Part shown: positions 1-8,446 of the stretch, piece after piece
Layout of the letters: every line of letters begins with the position of its first letter
How positions within the stretch are numbered: the stretch's first letter is position 1
DNA from: Roseomonas sp.
Lineage (GTDB): Bacteria; Pseudomonadota; Alphaproteobacteria; Acetobacterales; Acetobacteraceae
Assembly (NCBI GenBank): GCA_020249435.1
Contig: JADCFQ010000007.1
Span: forward strand, 124,001-188,000
Direction: 5' to 3'
DNA length: 64,000 nt
Program-made: the position numbers and the translations under genes
The notes under the pieces: generated by a model
Database searches by the model: none
Told to the model about the DNA's origin: nothing
Seen by the model: only the letters and a program-made list of their open reading frames with translations

Positions 1-316
1 CCTCATAGCGGCTGATCACCTGCGCGGCCTCGGCCCCTGCCTTATTGAACAGGCGCGCAAAGAAGCCTGGCTTTTCCGCAAGGCCCGAAACATCAAAGCC
101 GCGCAGCGCGGTCAACAAGTTGCCGAGTGTCTGCCCAGCCTCCCCCGCTTCGCGGTTTTTCGCCCCTTCCAGCATGGCATCCGCCGCCGCCGAGGCGCGG
201 GTTTGCGCTTCCTGTCCGAAGCGGAGGACGGCAGCCGGGTCCGTCACATCCAACTGGGCCGCGAGGCGTTCAACCTCGGCCCGGCGTTCCTCAGGGGTCA
301 CGATAATGTCGCTCAT
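1..316 (-). CDS. TelA-family toxic anion resistance protein, C-terminus cut by window edge
   Basis: Only the first 105 residues are inside the window. The translation begins MSDIIVTPEERRAE, is charged and helical, and ends with a PGFFARLFNKAG stretch followed by VISRYE. This is the typical N-terminal signature of the TelA/YaaN family, cytoplasmic helical proteins linked to tellurite and other toxic anion resistance. The ATG at 316 overlaps the stop of the XpaC-like gene just upstream (ATGA), so the two are translationally coupled. TelA and XpaC-like proteins are commonly encoded together, which supports both calls. The biochemical function of the family is poorly known. The start is secure; the remaining two thirds of the protein cannot be seen. 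Confidence 0.8.
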   Translation of the reverse strand, partial: MSDIIVTPEERRAEVERLAAQLDVTDPAAVLRFGQEAQTRASAAADAMLEGAKNREAGEAGQTLGNLLTALRGFDVSGLAEKPGFFARLFNKAGAEAAQVISRYE

Positions 317-1023
317 GAATAGCCTTCCTCGCGCAGCCTGTCGGCCAGCACTTTCACTTGGATATCGAGTGCGGCGCTCTCCTCGGCGCGGAGGTCTTCG
401 CGCAAGCGCCGTGCAGCGGTTTCAAGATCACGCAGCAGCGCGCCAAGCGCGGGCGGTGGTGCCGCGCCGGCTTCAAGCCGTGTCGCGATACGTTCCAGCC
501 CATCCAAATGCACGGCAAGGAAGCGGCGCGCGCGCGCAATACCCTCGGGCCGCGCTTCCAGATCATCCAGCACCTGGCCAATCGCCTGCGCCACCGGGAT
601 CAGGCGCGGTTCATTGCCGCGCGCTGCGATGGCCGCAACCCCAGCCAGCCGGATGCGCGCATCGGCAAGCGGGCCGGTAGGCGGCGGCGGTGGTGGTGCG
701 GGCGGCGCGGCTTCCGGGATTTCGGCATAGAGCAACCGGGTGCCACCCCAGGCGCCGAGCGCAAACAACACCCCAATAATCGGCCCTGCCCCGGCACCAA
801 GCCCGGTCGCGAGGCCCGCTGCCACGCCCATGAGCACGGCGGCACGCTTGGCGTCGCCTTTCCTGGCGCGCTTCATGATGCGCGCGGCGATGAAGGGCAA
901 ACCAATGCCGAGCAGGCAGCCGATCAGCGCTGTCTGGCGCATGGCAAAAAGATTGAAGATTGCCGCCGGCAGCAGCGCGAGCCCCATCATGGGCAGCACC
1001 CAAAGGCGCCAGAAGCTATTCAC
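313..1023 (-). CDS. XpaC-like (5-bromo-4-chloroindolyl phosphate hydrolysis family) membrane protein
   Basis: A protein of 236 residues starting at a GTG that overlaps the TGA of the small gene upstream. The first ~100 residues hold about three hydrophobic segments (WVLPMMGLALLPAAIF, ALIGCLLGIGLPFIAA and a Gly/Ala-rich helix near AGLATGLGAGAGPIIG). A proline run (PPAPPPPPPTGP) then links to a charged helical C-terminal half. This matches the XpaC family, membrane proteins usually found beside TelA. The reading frame stays open for another 790 bases upstream, but that part is antisense to a conserved dehydrogenase and is not coding. Function is unknown beyond the family association; a role with TelA at the membrane is inferred from overlap and co-occurrence. 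Confidence 0.72.
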   Translation of the reverse strand: MNSFWRLWVLPMMGLALLPAAIFNLFAMRQTALIGCLLGIGLPFIAARIMKRARKGDAKRAAVLMGVAAGLATGLGAGAGPIIGVLFALGAWGGTRLLYAEIPEAAPPAPPPPPPTGPLADARIRLAGVAAIAARGNEPRLIPVAQAIGQVLDDLEARPEGIARARRFLAVHLDGLERIATRLEAGAAPPPALGALLRDLETAARRLREDLRAEESAALDIQVKVLADRLREEGYS

Positions 1024-1178
1024 AGCCCGAACACCGAAGCGACCGCGCGCCACAGTGCGAGCATGCCCACCAGTGCCATGGTGCCGCCCAGCAGCATGAA
1101 GCCAAGCGAGCGCTTCAGGCCCACGGGTAGGGTTGGGGTCGGCGGCGCCGGCAAGGGCGCGTTGCGGTTTTGGCTCAC
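1020..1178 (-). CDS. Small single-span membrane protein upstream of xpaC/telA
   Basis: This 52-residue frame begins with GTG, translated as MSQNRNAPLPAPPTPTLP. It continues into one strong transmembrane helix (LGFMLLGGTMALVGMLAL) and ends ASVFGL. The frame is closed four codons upstream of the GTG by TAA, so its size is well bounded. Its TGA overlaps the GTG start of the XpaC-like gene, giving a chain of three overlapping genes on the minus strand. A proline-rich cytosolic tail plus one helix resembles small accessory subunits of membrane complexes. I do not recognise a named family. Coding status rests on overlap, bounded frame and the helix; no clear ribosome binding site was identified. 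Confidence 0.55.
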   Translation of the reverse strand: MSQNRNAPLPAPPTPTLPVGLKRSLGFMLLGGTMALVGMLALWRAVASVFGL

Positions 1179-1239
1179 GCGGCGTTACATCGCCTTTGTG
1201 CCGCGCCCTATCAAGACCGGCAAAGGGGGAAGTTACACC

Positions 1240-2169
1240 ATGGAGCAAATCGCCATCATCGGGGCCGGGCTGATTGGCCGCGCCTGGGCCATGGTTTTCG
1301 CCCGCGCCGGCCATGACGTGCGGATTTGGGACCCGGTGGCGGGGGTTTCTGCAACGGCCCTCGGCCTTATCGGGCAAAGCTTGAAGGATTTGGCGGATGC
1401 CGGGCTGATCGCCGAAGCGCCCGCCGTGATTGCCGCGCGCATCAGCGCTACCGCCAGCATGGAAGAATGTGTCGCGGGTGCCGCTCATGTGCAGGAAAAC
1501 GGGCCCGAGCGCGTGGAGCCCAAACGCGAGATTTTCGCACGGCTTGATGCGCTGTGCGGGCCTGATGTGGTGCTGGCTTCCTCCACCTCCGGCATTCCAG
1601 CCAGCGCCTTTACTGAGGGGCTGGCCGGGCGCGCGCGCTGCCTGGTCGCGCATCCGGTGAACCCGCCCTATCTGGTCCCGCTCGTGGAATTGGTGGGCGC
1701 ACCCTGGACCGCGCCGGAAGTGGTGGCACGCACGCGCGCCTTGATGGCGCGTGTCGGTCAGGTGCCGGTGACCGCGATGAAGGAAACCCGCGGCTTTGTG
1801 CTGAACCGGCTGCAAGCCGCATTGGTTGCCGAAGCCTTCCGCCTGGTGCGCGATGGCGTGATGAGTGTTGAGGATGTGGATGCCTGCGTGAAGGATGGGC
1901 TTGGGCTCCGCTGGTCCTTCATGGGGCCGTTCGAGACGATTGATCTGAACGCGCCGGGCGGCGTTGCGGATTACGCCGCGCGCTTTGGGGGGCTGATGGG
2001 CGGGATTACGGAAGAACAGACGCCGTTTTTGTATGATGCGGCAACAGTTGCGCGCGTGACGGCAGAACGCCGCGCAGCGCTGCCCTTGGAGAAGATTGGT
2101 GAGCGTTCAGCCTGGCGGGATCGGCGGTTGATGGGGGTGTTGGGGCATAAGAAGCAGGCGCGCGAATAG
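1240..2169 (+). CDS. 3-hydroxyacyl-CoA dehydrogenase family protein (lambda-crystallin/L-gulonate dehydrogenase type)
   Basis: A 309-residue NAD-dependent dehydrogenase. The Rossmann fold is at the N-terminus, with GAGLIG at residues 8-13. ENGPER at 86-91 and the STSGI segment near 115-119 follow. HPVNPP at 138-143 carries the catalytic histidine region, and a helical C-terminal domain completes the fold. HPVNPP and ENGPER are typical of the lambda-crystallin/L-gulonate 3-dehydrogenase branch rather than of fatty-acid FadB enzymes. The likely reaction is oxidation of a small 3-hydroxy acid; the exact substrate is not readable. The ATG at 1240 follows a good AGGGGGA site. The gene is divergent from the XpaC/TelA set and convergent with the phosphatase. 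Confidence 0.85.
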   Translation: MEQIAIIGAGLIGRAWAMVFARAGHDVRIWDPVAGVSATALGLIGQSLKDLADAGLIAEAPAVIAARISATASMEECVAGAAHVQENGPERVEPKREIFARLDALCGPDVVLASSTSGIPASAFTEGLAGRARCLVAHPVNPPYLVPLVELVGAPWTAPEVVARTRALMARVGQVPVTAMKETRGFVLNRLQAALVAEAFRLVRDGVMSVEDVDACVKDGLGLRWSFMGPFETIDLNAPGGVADYAARFGGLMGGITEEQTPFLYDAATVARVTAERRAALPLEKIGERSAWRDRRLMGVLGHKKQARE

Positions 2170-2173
2170 CGCG

Positions 2174-2887
2174 CTACTTCGCCTGTAAAAACGCGAGGCT
2201 CTCCCCTTCCAACATCACCGCCGTGAGCCCCCCGCCGGACCAGGCGGCGGTATCAATGCAAATGCGGTTTTCCCGCACCACCGGCATGAACCCTGCCGTA
2301 TGCCCATGCACCACCACACGCCCATGATCGCGCGGGCTATTCAAAAAATCATGCCGGATACGCAGCAAATCCTCACGCGATTGATCTTCCAGCGCCACCC
2401 CTGGGCGAATGCCGGCATGGACAAACAGATAGCCGCCTTCCTCATGCCACAGCGCCAAATCGCGGAGGAACCGGCGCTGATGCGGGGCAATCGCCTCGGG
2501 CCAGGTCTCACGCGGTGCATCGGGCGCAACACCCCAGGAATCGAGCGTCGCCCTGCCCCCGCCCCAGAGCCAATCCGCCGCCGCCGCACCATCGCCCGCA
2601 AGCGCGCCCAGCATGGTTTCCTCATGATTGCCCATCAGATGCAGCGTGGGCAGGCCAGGAATGGGATCGCCGTTGGAGAGGTAATCCACCACGCCGCGTG
2701 ACTCCGGCCCCTTATCCACGTAATCACCCAAATGGATCAGCATCGCGGAAGCCACGGGGCGGCGGCGCAAATCCTCGGCGATTTGCGCGTGCAGATCACG
2801 CAGCTGCGGCAGCGTGCCATGGATATCGCCAATGGCATAAAGGCGCCGGCCGCGCGGCAAATGCCCAGGCGCACCACGTATTTCCAT
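2174..2887 (-). CDS. PP1-like metallophosphoesterase / serine-threonine protein phosphatase
   Basis: A 237-residue cytoplasmic phosphatase of the calcineurin-like superfamily. The ordered metal-binding motifs are visible: GDIHG at residues 20-24, GDYVDKG at 54-60, GNHEE at 86-90, then LFVHAGI and VVHGHTA in the C-terminal half. Length fits bacterial PP1-like/diadenosine tetraphosphatase-like enzymes. The ATG at 2887 overlaps the TGA of the upstream permease gene; a GTG one codon earlier (2890) is an alternative start. It is the last gene of the peptide-transporter run. It may simply be read through from it, as no functional link to transport is evident. Confidence 0.87.
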   Translation of the reverse strand: MEIRGAPGHLPRGRRLYAIGDIHGTLPQLRDLHAQIAEDLRRRPVASAMLIHLGDYVDKGPESRGVVDYLSNGDPIPGLPTLHLMGNHEETMLGALAGDGAAAADWLWGGGRATLDSWGVAPDAPRETWPEAIAPHQRRFLRDLALWHEEGGYLFVHAGIRPGVALEDQSREDLLRIRHDFLNSPRDHGRVVVHGHTAGFMPVVRENRICIDTAAWSGGGLTAVMLEGESLAFLQAK

Positions 2888-3756
2888 CACTTCCGATCCG
2901 CCCTTGGGTCCAAGGCGTCGCGCAGCCCATCGCCCACCAAATTGAAGGCCAGCACGACCACAAAAATCGCGAGCCCCGGCATGATGGAAAGCCAGGGCGC
3001 CTGAGTCAAAAACCGTTGCGCGCTATTCAGCATGGACCCCCAGGAAGGCGCCGGTGGCTGCTGCCCAAGCCCCAGGAAGGAAAGCGATGCTTCGGCGATG
3101 ATCGCTTCCGCAATCGCAAGGCTCGCCTGCACCAGCAAGGGCGGGATGATATTGGGCAGCACATGAAAAAGCCCGATGCGCCAGGGCGGATTGCCAAGCG
3201 CGCGTGCCGCTTCCACCCAATCGGTTGATTTCGCATCAAGCGCCATGCCGCGCGCCAGCCGCACGAAAACCGGCGATGCGGTAATGGCAATGGCCAGCAT
3301 GGCGTTTTCCAAAGCCGGTCCCAGAAACGCCGCCAGCGCAATCGCCAGAATGAGAAACGGGACGGAGAGCATGGCATCCGCCACGCGTGAAATCAGCCCA
3401 TCCACCCAGCCACCGATCAAGCCCGCGAGCAAGCCGAGCGGCACACCAATGAACAGCGCGCCAAGCACCGAAATCACGCCCGCCATCAGCGAAGCCCGCG
3501 CGCCCCAAATGACGCGGGAGAGCACGTCGCGGCCATTTTCATCCGTGCCGAACCAATGCTCGGCGGAAGGCGGCTTGCGGATGCGGGTCCAGCTTGTTTG
3601 CAGCGGATCGTAAGGCGCGATGAAGGGGGCGAGCAGCGCAATCAGCACAAAAGCCACCACCACCACCAGGCCAAACACTGCAAGCTTGTGGCGAAAGAAG
3701 CGCTTCAGCGCGCGGCGCGCAGGGCTTTCGCCCATGGCGATGGTGGGCGCATTCAT
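2887..3756 (-). CDS. Peptide/nickel-type ABC transporter permease (DppC/OppC family)
   Basis: A 289-residue inner-membrane permease. An N-terminal hydrophobic segment (KLAVFGLVVVVAFVLIALLA) is followed by the family linker containing HWFGTDENGRDVLSRVIWGA. A five-helix permease core then carries the EAA loop EAARALGNPPWR, which contacts the ATPases. These features are standard for DppC/OppC, the second permease of peptide, nickel or opine importers. It overlaps the DppB-type gene by four bases and ends at the phosphatase. It works with the permease at 3753-4700, the binding protein at 4706-6220 and two ATPases. Substrate cannot be told from the permease. Confidence 0.93.
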   Translation of the reverse strand: MNAPTIAMGESPARRALKRFFRHKLAVFGLVVVVAFVLIALLAPFIAPYDPLQTSWTRIRKPPSAEHWFGTDENGRDVLSRVIWGARASLMAGVISVLGALFIGVPLGLLAGLIGGWVDGLISRVADAMLSVPFLILAIALAAFLGPALENAMLAIAITASPVFVRLARGMALDAKSTDWVEAARALGNPPWRIGLFHVLPNIIPPLLVQASLAIAEAIIAEASLSFLGLGQQPPAPSWGSMLNSAQRFLTQAPWLSIMPGLAIFVVVLAFNLVGDGLRDALDPRADRK

Positions 3757-4700
3757 GCCTGACGCAGCCTTGGATTGATCGCCATGTAAAGCAAATCAGC
3801 CACCAGTGAGAGCAGCACGAAAATCAGCGCAGTTGCCAGCACCACACCCTGCACCACCGGGTAATCCCGGTTGAACACGGCATCCACAATCAGCTTGCCA
3901 AAACCCGGAATGGTGAAGACCTGTTCGGTTAAAACCGCTCCGGCCAGCAACCGGCCAAATTCAATCGCGCCCAAGGTCACCACCGGGATCAGCGCATTGC
4001 GCAGCGCGTGCTTCCAGACCACCACGCGTTCGCGTAGCCCCTTGGCGCGGGCCGTGCGCACATAATCCTGCGACAGCGCCGTCAGCATTGCCGCGCGCGT
4101 ATGGCGCATCAGCACGGAAGCAACGCCGGTGCCGAGCACGAAGGCCGGCATGATGGTTGTCGCGATGGATTGCCAGAAATCCTCAGTGAGCGGGACGTAA
4201 CCGGATGGCGGCAGCCAGCCGAGTTCCACACTGAAAAACAGGATCATCATAATGCCGAGCCAGAAATTCGGCGTCGAAATGCCAAACAAGGCGACACCAT
4301 TCGCCGCCCAATCCGTCGGCTGATCGCGCTTAACGGCGGAGAGAATGCCCGCCGGCACGCCGATCAGCACCGCAATGATGAAGGACATGGCGGCAAGCTG
4401 CGCGGTGACCGGCAACTTGTCCAGAATAAGCTGACTGACCGGCATTCTGATGCGCCAGGAAAAGCCGAAATCACCGGTCAGCACATTGCCAATCCAATAG
4501 AGGTATTGTTCATGGATCGGCCGATCCAGTCTGAGTTCTGCGCGGATTTGCGCCAGCACTTGCGGGTCGCCGCGTTCTTCCCCTGCCAGGATCAGCGCCG
4601 GATCGCCGGGCATCAATTGTTGCAGCCCGAAGATCAGGATGGAGAGGATGAACAGCGTCGGCAGTACCTGCCCAATCCGCCGGAGAAGCCAGACCCACAT
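3753..4700 (-). CDS. Peptide/nickel-type ABC transporter permease (DppB/OppB family)
   Basis: A 315-residue inner-membrane permease. It begins MWVWLLRRIGQVLPTLFI, the usual first helix of DppB/OppB proteins, followed by LMPGDPALILAGEE in the periplasmic loop. The transport core follows, with the RTARAKGLRERVV coupling loop and the closing LYMAINPRLR. Length and layout match the family. Four-base overlap with the DppC gene and five bases from the binding-protein gene indicate a single transcript. It forms the translocation pore with the DppC-type subunit. Confidence 0.93.
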   Translation of the reverse strand: MWVWLLRRIGQVLPTLFILSILIFGLQQLMPGDPALILAGEERGDPQVLAQIRAELRLDRPIHEQYLYWIGNVLTGDFGFSWRIRMPVSQLILDKLPVTAQLAAMSFIIAVLIGVPAGILSAVKRDQPTDWAANGVALFGISTPNFWLGIMMILFFSVELGWLPPSGYVPLTEDFWQSIATTIMPAFVLGTGVASVLMRHTRAAMLTALSQDYVRTARAKGLRERVVVWKHALRNALIPVVTLGAIEFGRLLAGAVLTEQVFTIPGFGKLIVDAVFNRDYPVVQGVVLATALIFVLLSLVADLLYMAINPRLRQA

Positions 4701-4705
4701 GGCGG

Positions 4706-6220
4706 CTATTGCAACCGCACGCCTTGCAGCCGCACCAACCCATCCGCGATGGGCCGATAGCCGGAAAGCCGCGCGCTATGCGCCATGATATTCTTGCGGT
4801 GCCAAAGATAGATGCGGTGCACATCCTCGCCATAGGCGATGCGCGCGGCACGGGCGTAGAGCGCCTGGCGCTTCGCCAGATCCAATTCCGTGCGCGCTTC
4901 ATCCAACAGCTTGTCCACCTCGGCATTCGAATAACGGCCATCATTCTGCCCGCCGCCAGTGCGCGTGAAGCTGAAGATATTGCCATCCGGATCGGTGCGG
5001 CCGGACCAGCCGACCAGGTAGGTTTCGAACTCACCCCGCGCGGCGGCCTGCAAGGAAGAAGCGAATTCCATGGCGCGGAGGCGCAGATCAAAACCCGCTT
5101 CCTTCACCATGGCCTGAATAACCTCACCAACTTGTCGCAGATCAGGGTTATTCGGCACGGTCATTTCAACCGTGACCGGCAAGGTGACGCCTGCTTCACG
5201 CAACAGCGCCTGCGCGCGCGGCAGGTCCCGCGCGGTGGGTGGAAAATCACGCACATGAAAGGGGCTCGCCGGCGGGAAAGGCTGGCGCGTTGGCACATAC
5301 ATGCCCTCATAAACCACCTGGTTCACCGCAGCGCGATCAATCGCCAATTCAAAGGCGCGGCGAATGCGCGCATCGCGGCCAAAGGGCGTATTCGCGCGTT
5401 CGCCATTGCCGGTATTGATGCTGATGCTTTGATAGCCAAGTTCATCCACCGCAACGGCGCGCAGATTGCGGCTGCGTTGGATGGGCTTCATGTCATCGGG
5501 TTCCATCCGCTCGGCGAATTCAACCGCGCCGGATTGGAGGTTCGCAAGCCGCACCGTATTGTCCGGAATGGGCAGATAGGTCACGCGCGCCAGATGGATA
5601 TTCCGCGCGTCCCAATATTCCGGGAAGCGTTCACCAACAATGCGTTCCTGCGCGACACGCTCCACAAAGCGGAAGGGGCCGGTGCAGACCGGGCGCGTGC
5701 CAAAATTGCGCCCAAGCGCCTCTGCCGCCTTGGGGCTCACCGGCATGCCGGCGCGATCCGTCAGCGCCGCAAGGAAGGAAGCCGATGGCCCCTTCAGGCG
5801 AATGCGGATGGTCTTCGGGTCAATAACCTCCACTGTTTCCATATCGGCGATTTCGCTGCGGCGGAAACTGCCTTGCAAGGTCAGATGCCGCATCAGCGAA
5901 TAGCGCACCGCTTCCGCATCCATCACTTCATTGTCGTGAAAGCGCACGCCTTCGCGCAAAGTGATGATAAGGCTGCGCGGGTCTTCCCAGCGATGGCCGG
6001 TTGCCAGTTGCGGCACGATTTCGAGTTTTTCATTGATGTCAAAAAGCTTGTCGCAGAGCGCCGCATAGACAATGCGCCCGACAAAAGTACGCGACAGCGT
6101 CGGGTCCAGAATATCGGGGTCTTCCTTCAGCGCAATGCGCAAATGCTGCGCGCTGAGTGGGGCAGCCGTGACGGCCAATACCCCAAAGGCGGCAAGCGCC
6201 GCGCGGATCATGGTTTTCAT
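4706..6220 (-). CDS. Periplasmic peptide-type ABC transporter substrate-binding protein (SBP family 5)
   Basis: A 504-residue secreted protein. The first ~24 residues form a Sec signal (KTMIRAALAAFGVLAVTAAP, then a likely cleavage after LSA). The mature part shows the family 5 order: LKEDPDILDPTLSR at the start, EDPRSLIITLREGVRFHDN in lobe I, and IRRAFELAIDRAAVNQVVYEG in lobe II. It overlaps the upstream ATPase stop by four bases. The gene order ATPase-ATPase-binding protein-permease-permease makes a self-contained importer. The substrate could be a peptide, glutathione, opine or similar compound; the sequence does not decide. Confidence 0.92.
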   Translation of the reverse strand: MKTMIRAALAAFGVLAVTAAPLSAQHLRIALKEDPDILDPTLSRTFVGRIVYAALCDKLFDINEKLEIVPQLATGHRWEDPRSLIITLREGVRFHDNEVMDAEAVRYSLMRHLTLQGSFRRSEIADMETVEVIDPKTIRIRLKGPSASFLAALTDRAGMPVSPKAAEALGRNFGTRPVCTGPFRFVERVAQERIVGERFPEYWDARNIHLARVTYLPIPDNTVRLANLQSGAVEFAERMEPDDMKPIQRSRNLRAVAVDELGYQSISINTGNGERANTPFGRDARIRRAFELAIDRAAVNQVVYEGMYVPTRQPFPPASPFHVRDFPPTARDLPRAQALLREAGVTLPVTVEMTVPNNPDLRQVGEVIQAMVKEAGFDLRLRAMEFASSLQAAARGEFETYLVGWSGRTDPDGNIFSFTRTGGGQNDGRYSNAEVDKLLDEARTELDLAKRQALYARAARIAYGEDVHRIYLWHRKNIMAHSARLSGYRPIADGLVRLQGVRLQ

Positions 6221-7278
6221 GTTTGTTCTCCCATCCCGGTGGGTGAAGGGGCCTTGCCCCGGAAAAAACCTTGCAGCCGCGCCAATCTTTCACCGCCGCC
6301 GAGCGCTGCACTACGCTCAACGGGTGCGGGCAGGCTTGCGGCAAAATGGCAGGCAACAGCGTGGCCGGCACCTTCAAGCCGCGGCGTTTCCGCGCGGCAG
6401 CGTTCGGTAGCGTAAGCGCAACGCGTATGAAAGCGGCAGCCGGAAGGTGGAGCGATGGGGCTTGGCACATCGCCTTCCAAGGGCGGCGTTTTGGTCTGCG
6501 CGCCCGGCATGGCGGCGACCAGCGCACGCGTATAGGGATGGCGCGGCGCGCCAAGCACGTGTTCAGCCGGGCCTTCTTCCACAATGCGTCCAAGATACAT
6601 GACCGCCACGCGATCCGCGACATGGCGCACCACGCCAAGATCATGGCTCACCAATACAAAGGTCAGGCGCAAATCGCGGATCAGATCGCGCAGCAGGTTG
6701 ATCACCTGCGCCTGCACGGAAACATCCAAGGCGCTTACCGGTTCATCGCCAATGATCAGGCGCGGATTGCTGGCAAGGGCGCGGGCAATCGCGATGCGCT
6801 GGCGCTGCCCGCCCGAAAATTCATGCGGCCAGCGCCCGGCATTTTCCGGCCGCAGGCCAACGCGGCGGAGCAATTCGGCAACGCGCGCGGCTTCCTCGGC
6901 GCGCGGCACCACGCGATGCAGCCGAAGCGGCTCCGCAATCGCCTGCGCCACCGTCATGCGCGGATCAAGGCTGCCGAAAGGATCCTGGAAGATGATTTGC
7001 ATATCGCGACGACGCGCGCGCAAGGCAGCTGGCGAAAGGCAGGCAAGGTCTTCGCCGGCGAAACGCACCGAACCGCTATCGGGTTCAATCAAACGCAGCA
7101 TCACGCGCCCGAGTGTGGATTTACCGCAGCCGCTTTCGCCGACAATCGCCAGTACCTCGCCTTCCGCAACAGCCAATGATACGCCATCCACGGCATGCAC
7201 CGCGCCGGCGTGGCGGCCAAGTGCATCACGCACCGGGAAATGCTTCACAACATCGCGGAGTTCCAACAACGCCGTCAT
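6217..7278 (-). CDS. Peptide-type ABC transporter ATP-binding protein (DppF/OppF family)
   Basis: A 353-residue cytoplasmic ATPase. Walker [10 protein letters not shown] is at residues 47-55, a Q loop lies in IIFQDPFGSLDPR, the signature is FSGGQRQR and Walker B is LIIGDEPVSALD. The C-terminal oligopeptide-transporter extension contains HPYTRALVAAMPG and a cysteine-bearing CRFHTRCAYATERC segment. Such extensions in Opp/Dpp ATPases can hold an iron-sulphur cluster. It overlaps the next ATPase (OppD-type) by four bases and the binding protein by four bases, so all five transporter genes are probably cotranslated. Confidence 0.93.
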   Translation of the reverse strand: MTALLELRDVVKHFPVRDALGRHAGAVHAVDGVSLAVAEGEVLAIVGESGCGKSTLGRVMLRLIEPDSGSVRFAGEDLACLSPAALRARRRDMQIIFQDPFGSLDPRMTVAQAIAEPLRLHRVVPRAEEAARVAELLRRVGLRPENAGRWPHEFSGGQRQRIAIARALASNPRLIIGDEPVSALDVSVQAQVINLLRDLIRDLRLTFVLVSHDLGVVRHVADRVAVMYLGRIVEEGPAEHVLGAPRHPYTRALVAAMPGAQTKTPPLEGDVPSPIAPPSGCRFHTRCAYATERCRAETPRLEGAGHAVACHFAASLPAPVERSAALGGGERLARLQGFFRGKAPSPTGMGEQT

Positions 7279-8264
7279 GCCGCCGCCCCCAGCATGGCAT
7301 CCAGCGGCGCGCGCAGGCAGGCGCTGAAATGGCCGGGCGCAACCTCGGCCAAGGGCGGCGCGCCTTCAGCGCAGCTCGCAATGGCAAAGGGGCAGCGCGG
7401 TGCAAAGCGGCAGCCAGGCGGCGACGCGCGCAAATCCGGCACGGTGCCTTCAATGCTGGCGAGCCTTTCGCCACGCACCCCTGCCGCTGGTGCCGCACCC
7501 AGCAGGCCAACCGTATAGGGATGTTCCGGTCGTGCAAAAAGATCAGCCGCCCGCGCCTGTTCCGCCACCCGCCCGGCATACATCACCACAACATCATCGG
7601 CGTGATCCGCGACCACCCCCAGATCATGCGTGATCAGGATCACTGCCGTGCCGGTCTCCCGCTTCAGATCATCCAGCAGGGCCAGGATTTGCGCTTGCAC
7701 CGTCACATCAAGCGCCGTGGTTGGTTCATCCGCAATCAGCAGCTTGGGCCGGCAGGCGAGTGCAATCGCGATCATCACGCGCTGGCGCATACCGCCCGAG
7801 AGCTGATGCGGGTATTGTCGCGCGCGTCGCGCCGCATCGGGGATGCGCACTTTCTCCAGCATCCCGACCGCCGCCTTGATGGCCGCGTCGCGGTCAAGTT
7901 TTTGGTGCAGGCGCAGCGCTTCCGCCACCTGTTCGCCGGCAGTGAAGGCCGGGTTCAGGCTTGTCATGGGTTCCTGGAAAATCATCGCCATTTCGGCGCC
8001 GCGCAAGGCCCGGCGATCTTCTGCCGGCAGGCCGATCAACTCCCGCCCCATCAGCCTGGCGCTACCCGTCACCGCCGCGTTTTCCGGAAGCAGCCCCATA
8101 ATGGCCAGCGACGCTACCGATTTGCCGCAGCCGCTTTCGCCGACAATCGCGAGCGTCTTGCCGGCTTCGGCGCGAAAGGAAATGCCATCCAGAATGGACA
8201 ACATGCGCCCATCCTGGCGAAAGCCAAGGCTGAGCCCGGACACGTCCAGCACCGGCGCGGTCAC
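7275..8264 (-). CDS. Peptide-type ABC transporter ATP-binding protein (DppD/OppD family)
   Basis: A 329-residue ATPase and first gene of the peptide-importer operon. It has Walker A GESGCGKS, a Q loop in [12 protein letters not shown], signature [15 protein letters not shown] and Walker [13 protein letters not shown]. The C-terminal [12 protein letters not shown] and [14 protein letters not shown] segment is typical of OppD/DppD. I chose the GTG at 8264 because AGAGGG lies eight bases before it. A TTG at 8270 would lie only two bases from the same site. It pairs with the OppF-type ATPase to energise the two permeases. Confidence 0.91.
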   Translation of the reverse strand: MTAPVLDVSGLSLGFRQDGRMLSILDGISFRAEAGKTLAIVGESGCGKSVASLAIMGLLPENAAVTGSARLMGRELIGLPAEDRRALRGAEMAMIFQEPMTSLNPAFTAGEQVAEALRLHQKLDRDAAIKAAVGMLEKVRIPDAARRARQYPHQLSGGMRQRVMIAIALACRPKLLIADEPTTALDVTVQAQILALLDDLKRETGTAVILITHDLGVVADHADDVVVMYAGRVAEQARAADLFARPEHPYTVGLLGAAPAAGVRGERLASIEGTVPDLRASPPGCRFAPRCPFAIASCAEGAPPLAEVAPGHFSACLRAPLDAMLGAAA

Positions 8265-8380
8265 TGGCAAATCCCTCTGGCTGAGATGGGCGGCTTCATC
8301 ACGCGACTAGAAACCCCCAAAGCGGTTCTTTCGCAAGCCCTGACCTGATGCAGCACGCCAAGGCCGTGATGCAGCCTGCC

Positions 8381-8421
8381 CAAAAGCAAAGCGCCCCTGC
8401 CGCGAACCGCGGCAGAGGCGC
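8381..8421 (-). terminator. Rho-independent terminator of the branched-chain amino acid transporter operon
   Basis: Bases 8391-8404 and 8408-8421 form a 14-position stem with one C/A mismatch and a three-base loop. On the minus strand the stem is followed by a T-rich stretch (TTTGCTTTTG, 8381-8390). It lies 25 bases after the stop of the LivM gene on the same strand, and also separates that operon from the peptide-importer operon downstream. Confidence 0.85.
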
Positions 8422-8446
8422 CCTGTTTCAACAGCGTCGCGGCGTC

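Noticed and set aside
1024-1815. Upstream extension of the XpaC-like frame on the minus strand
   Set aside because: It is antisense to the conserved dehydrogenase gene and shows no domain; the GTG at 1023 coupled to the small gene explains the start.
4709-6415. 568-residue plus-strand frame across the peptide-binding protein gene
   Set aside because: Composition is typical of antisense frames in G+C-rich DNA and the opposite strand encodes a clear family 5 binding protein.
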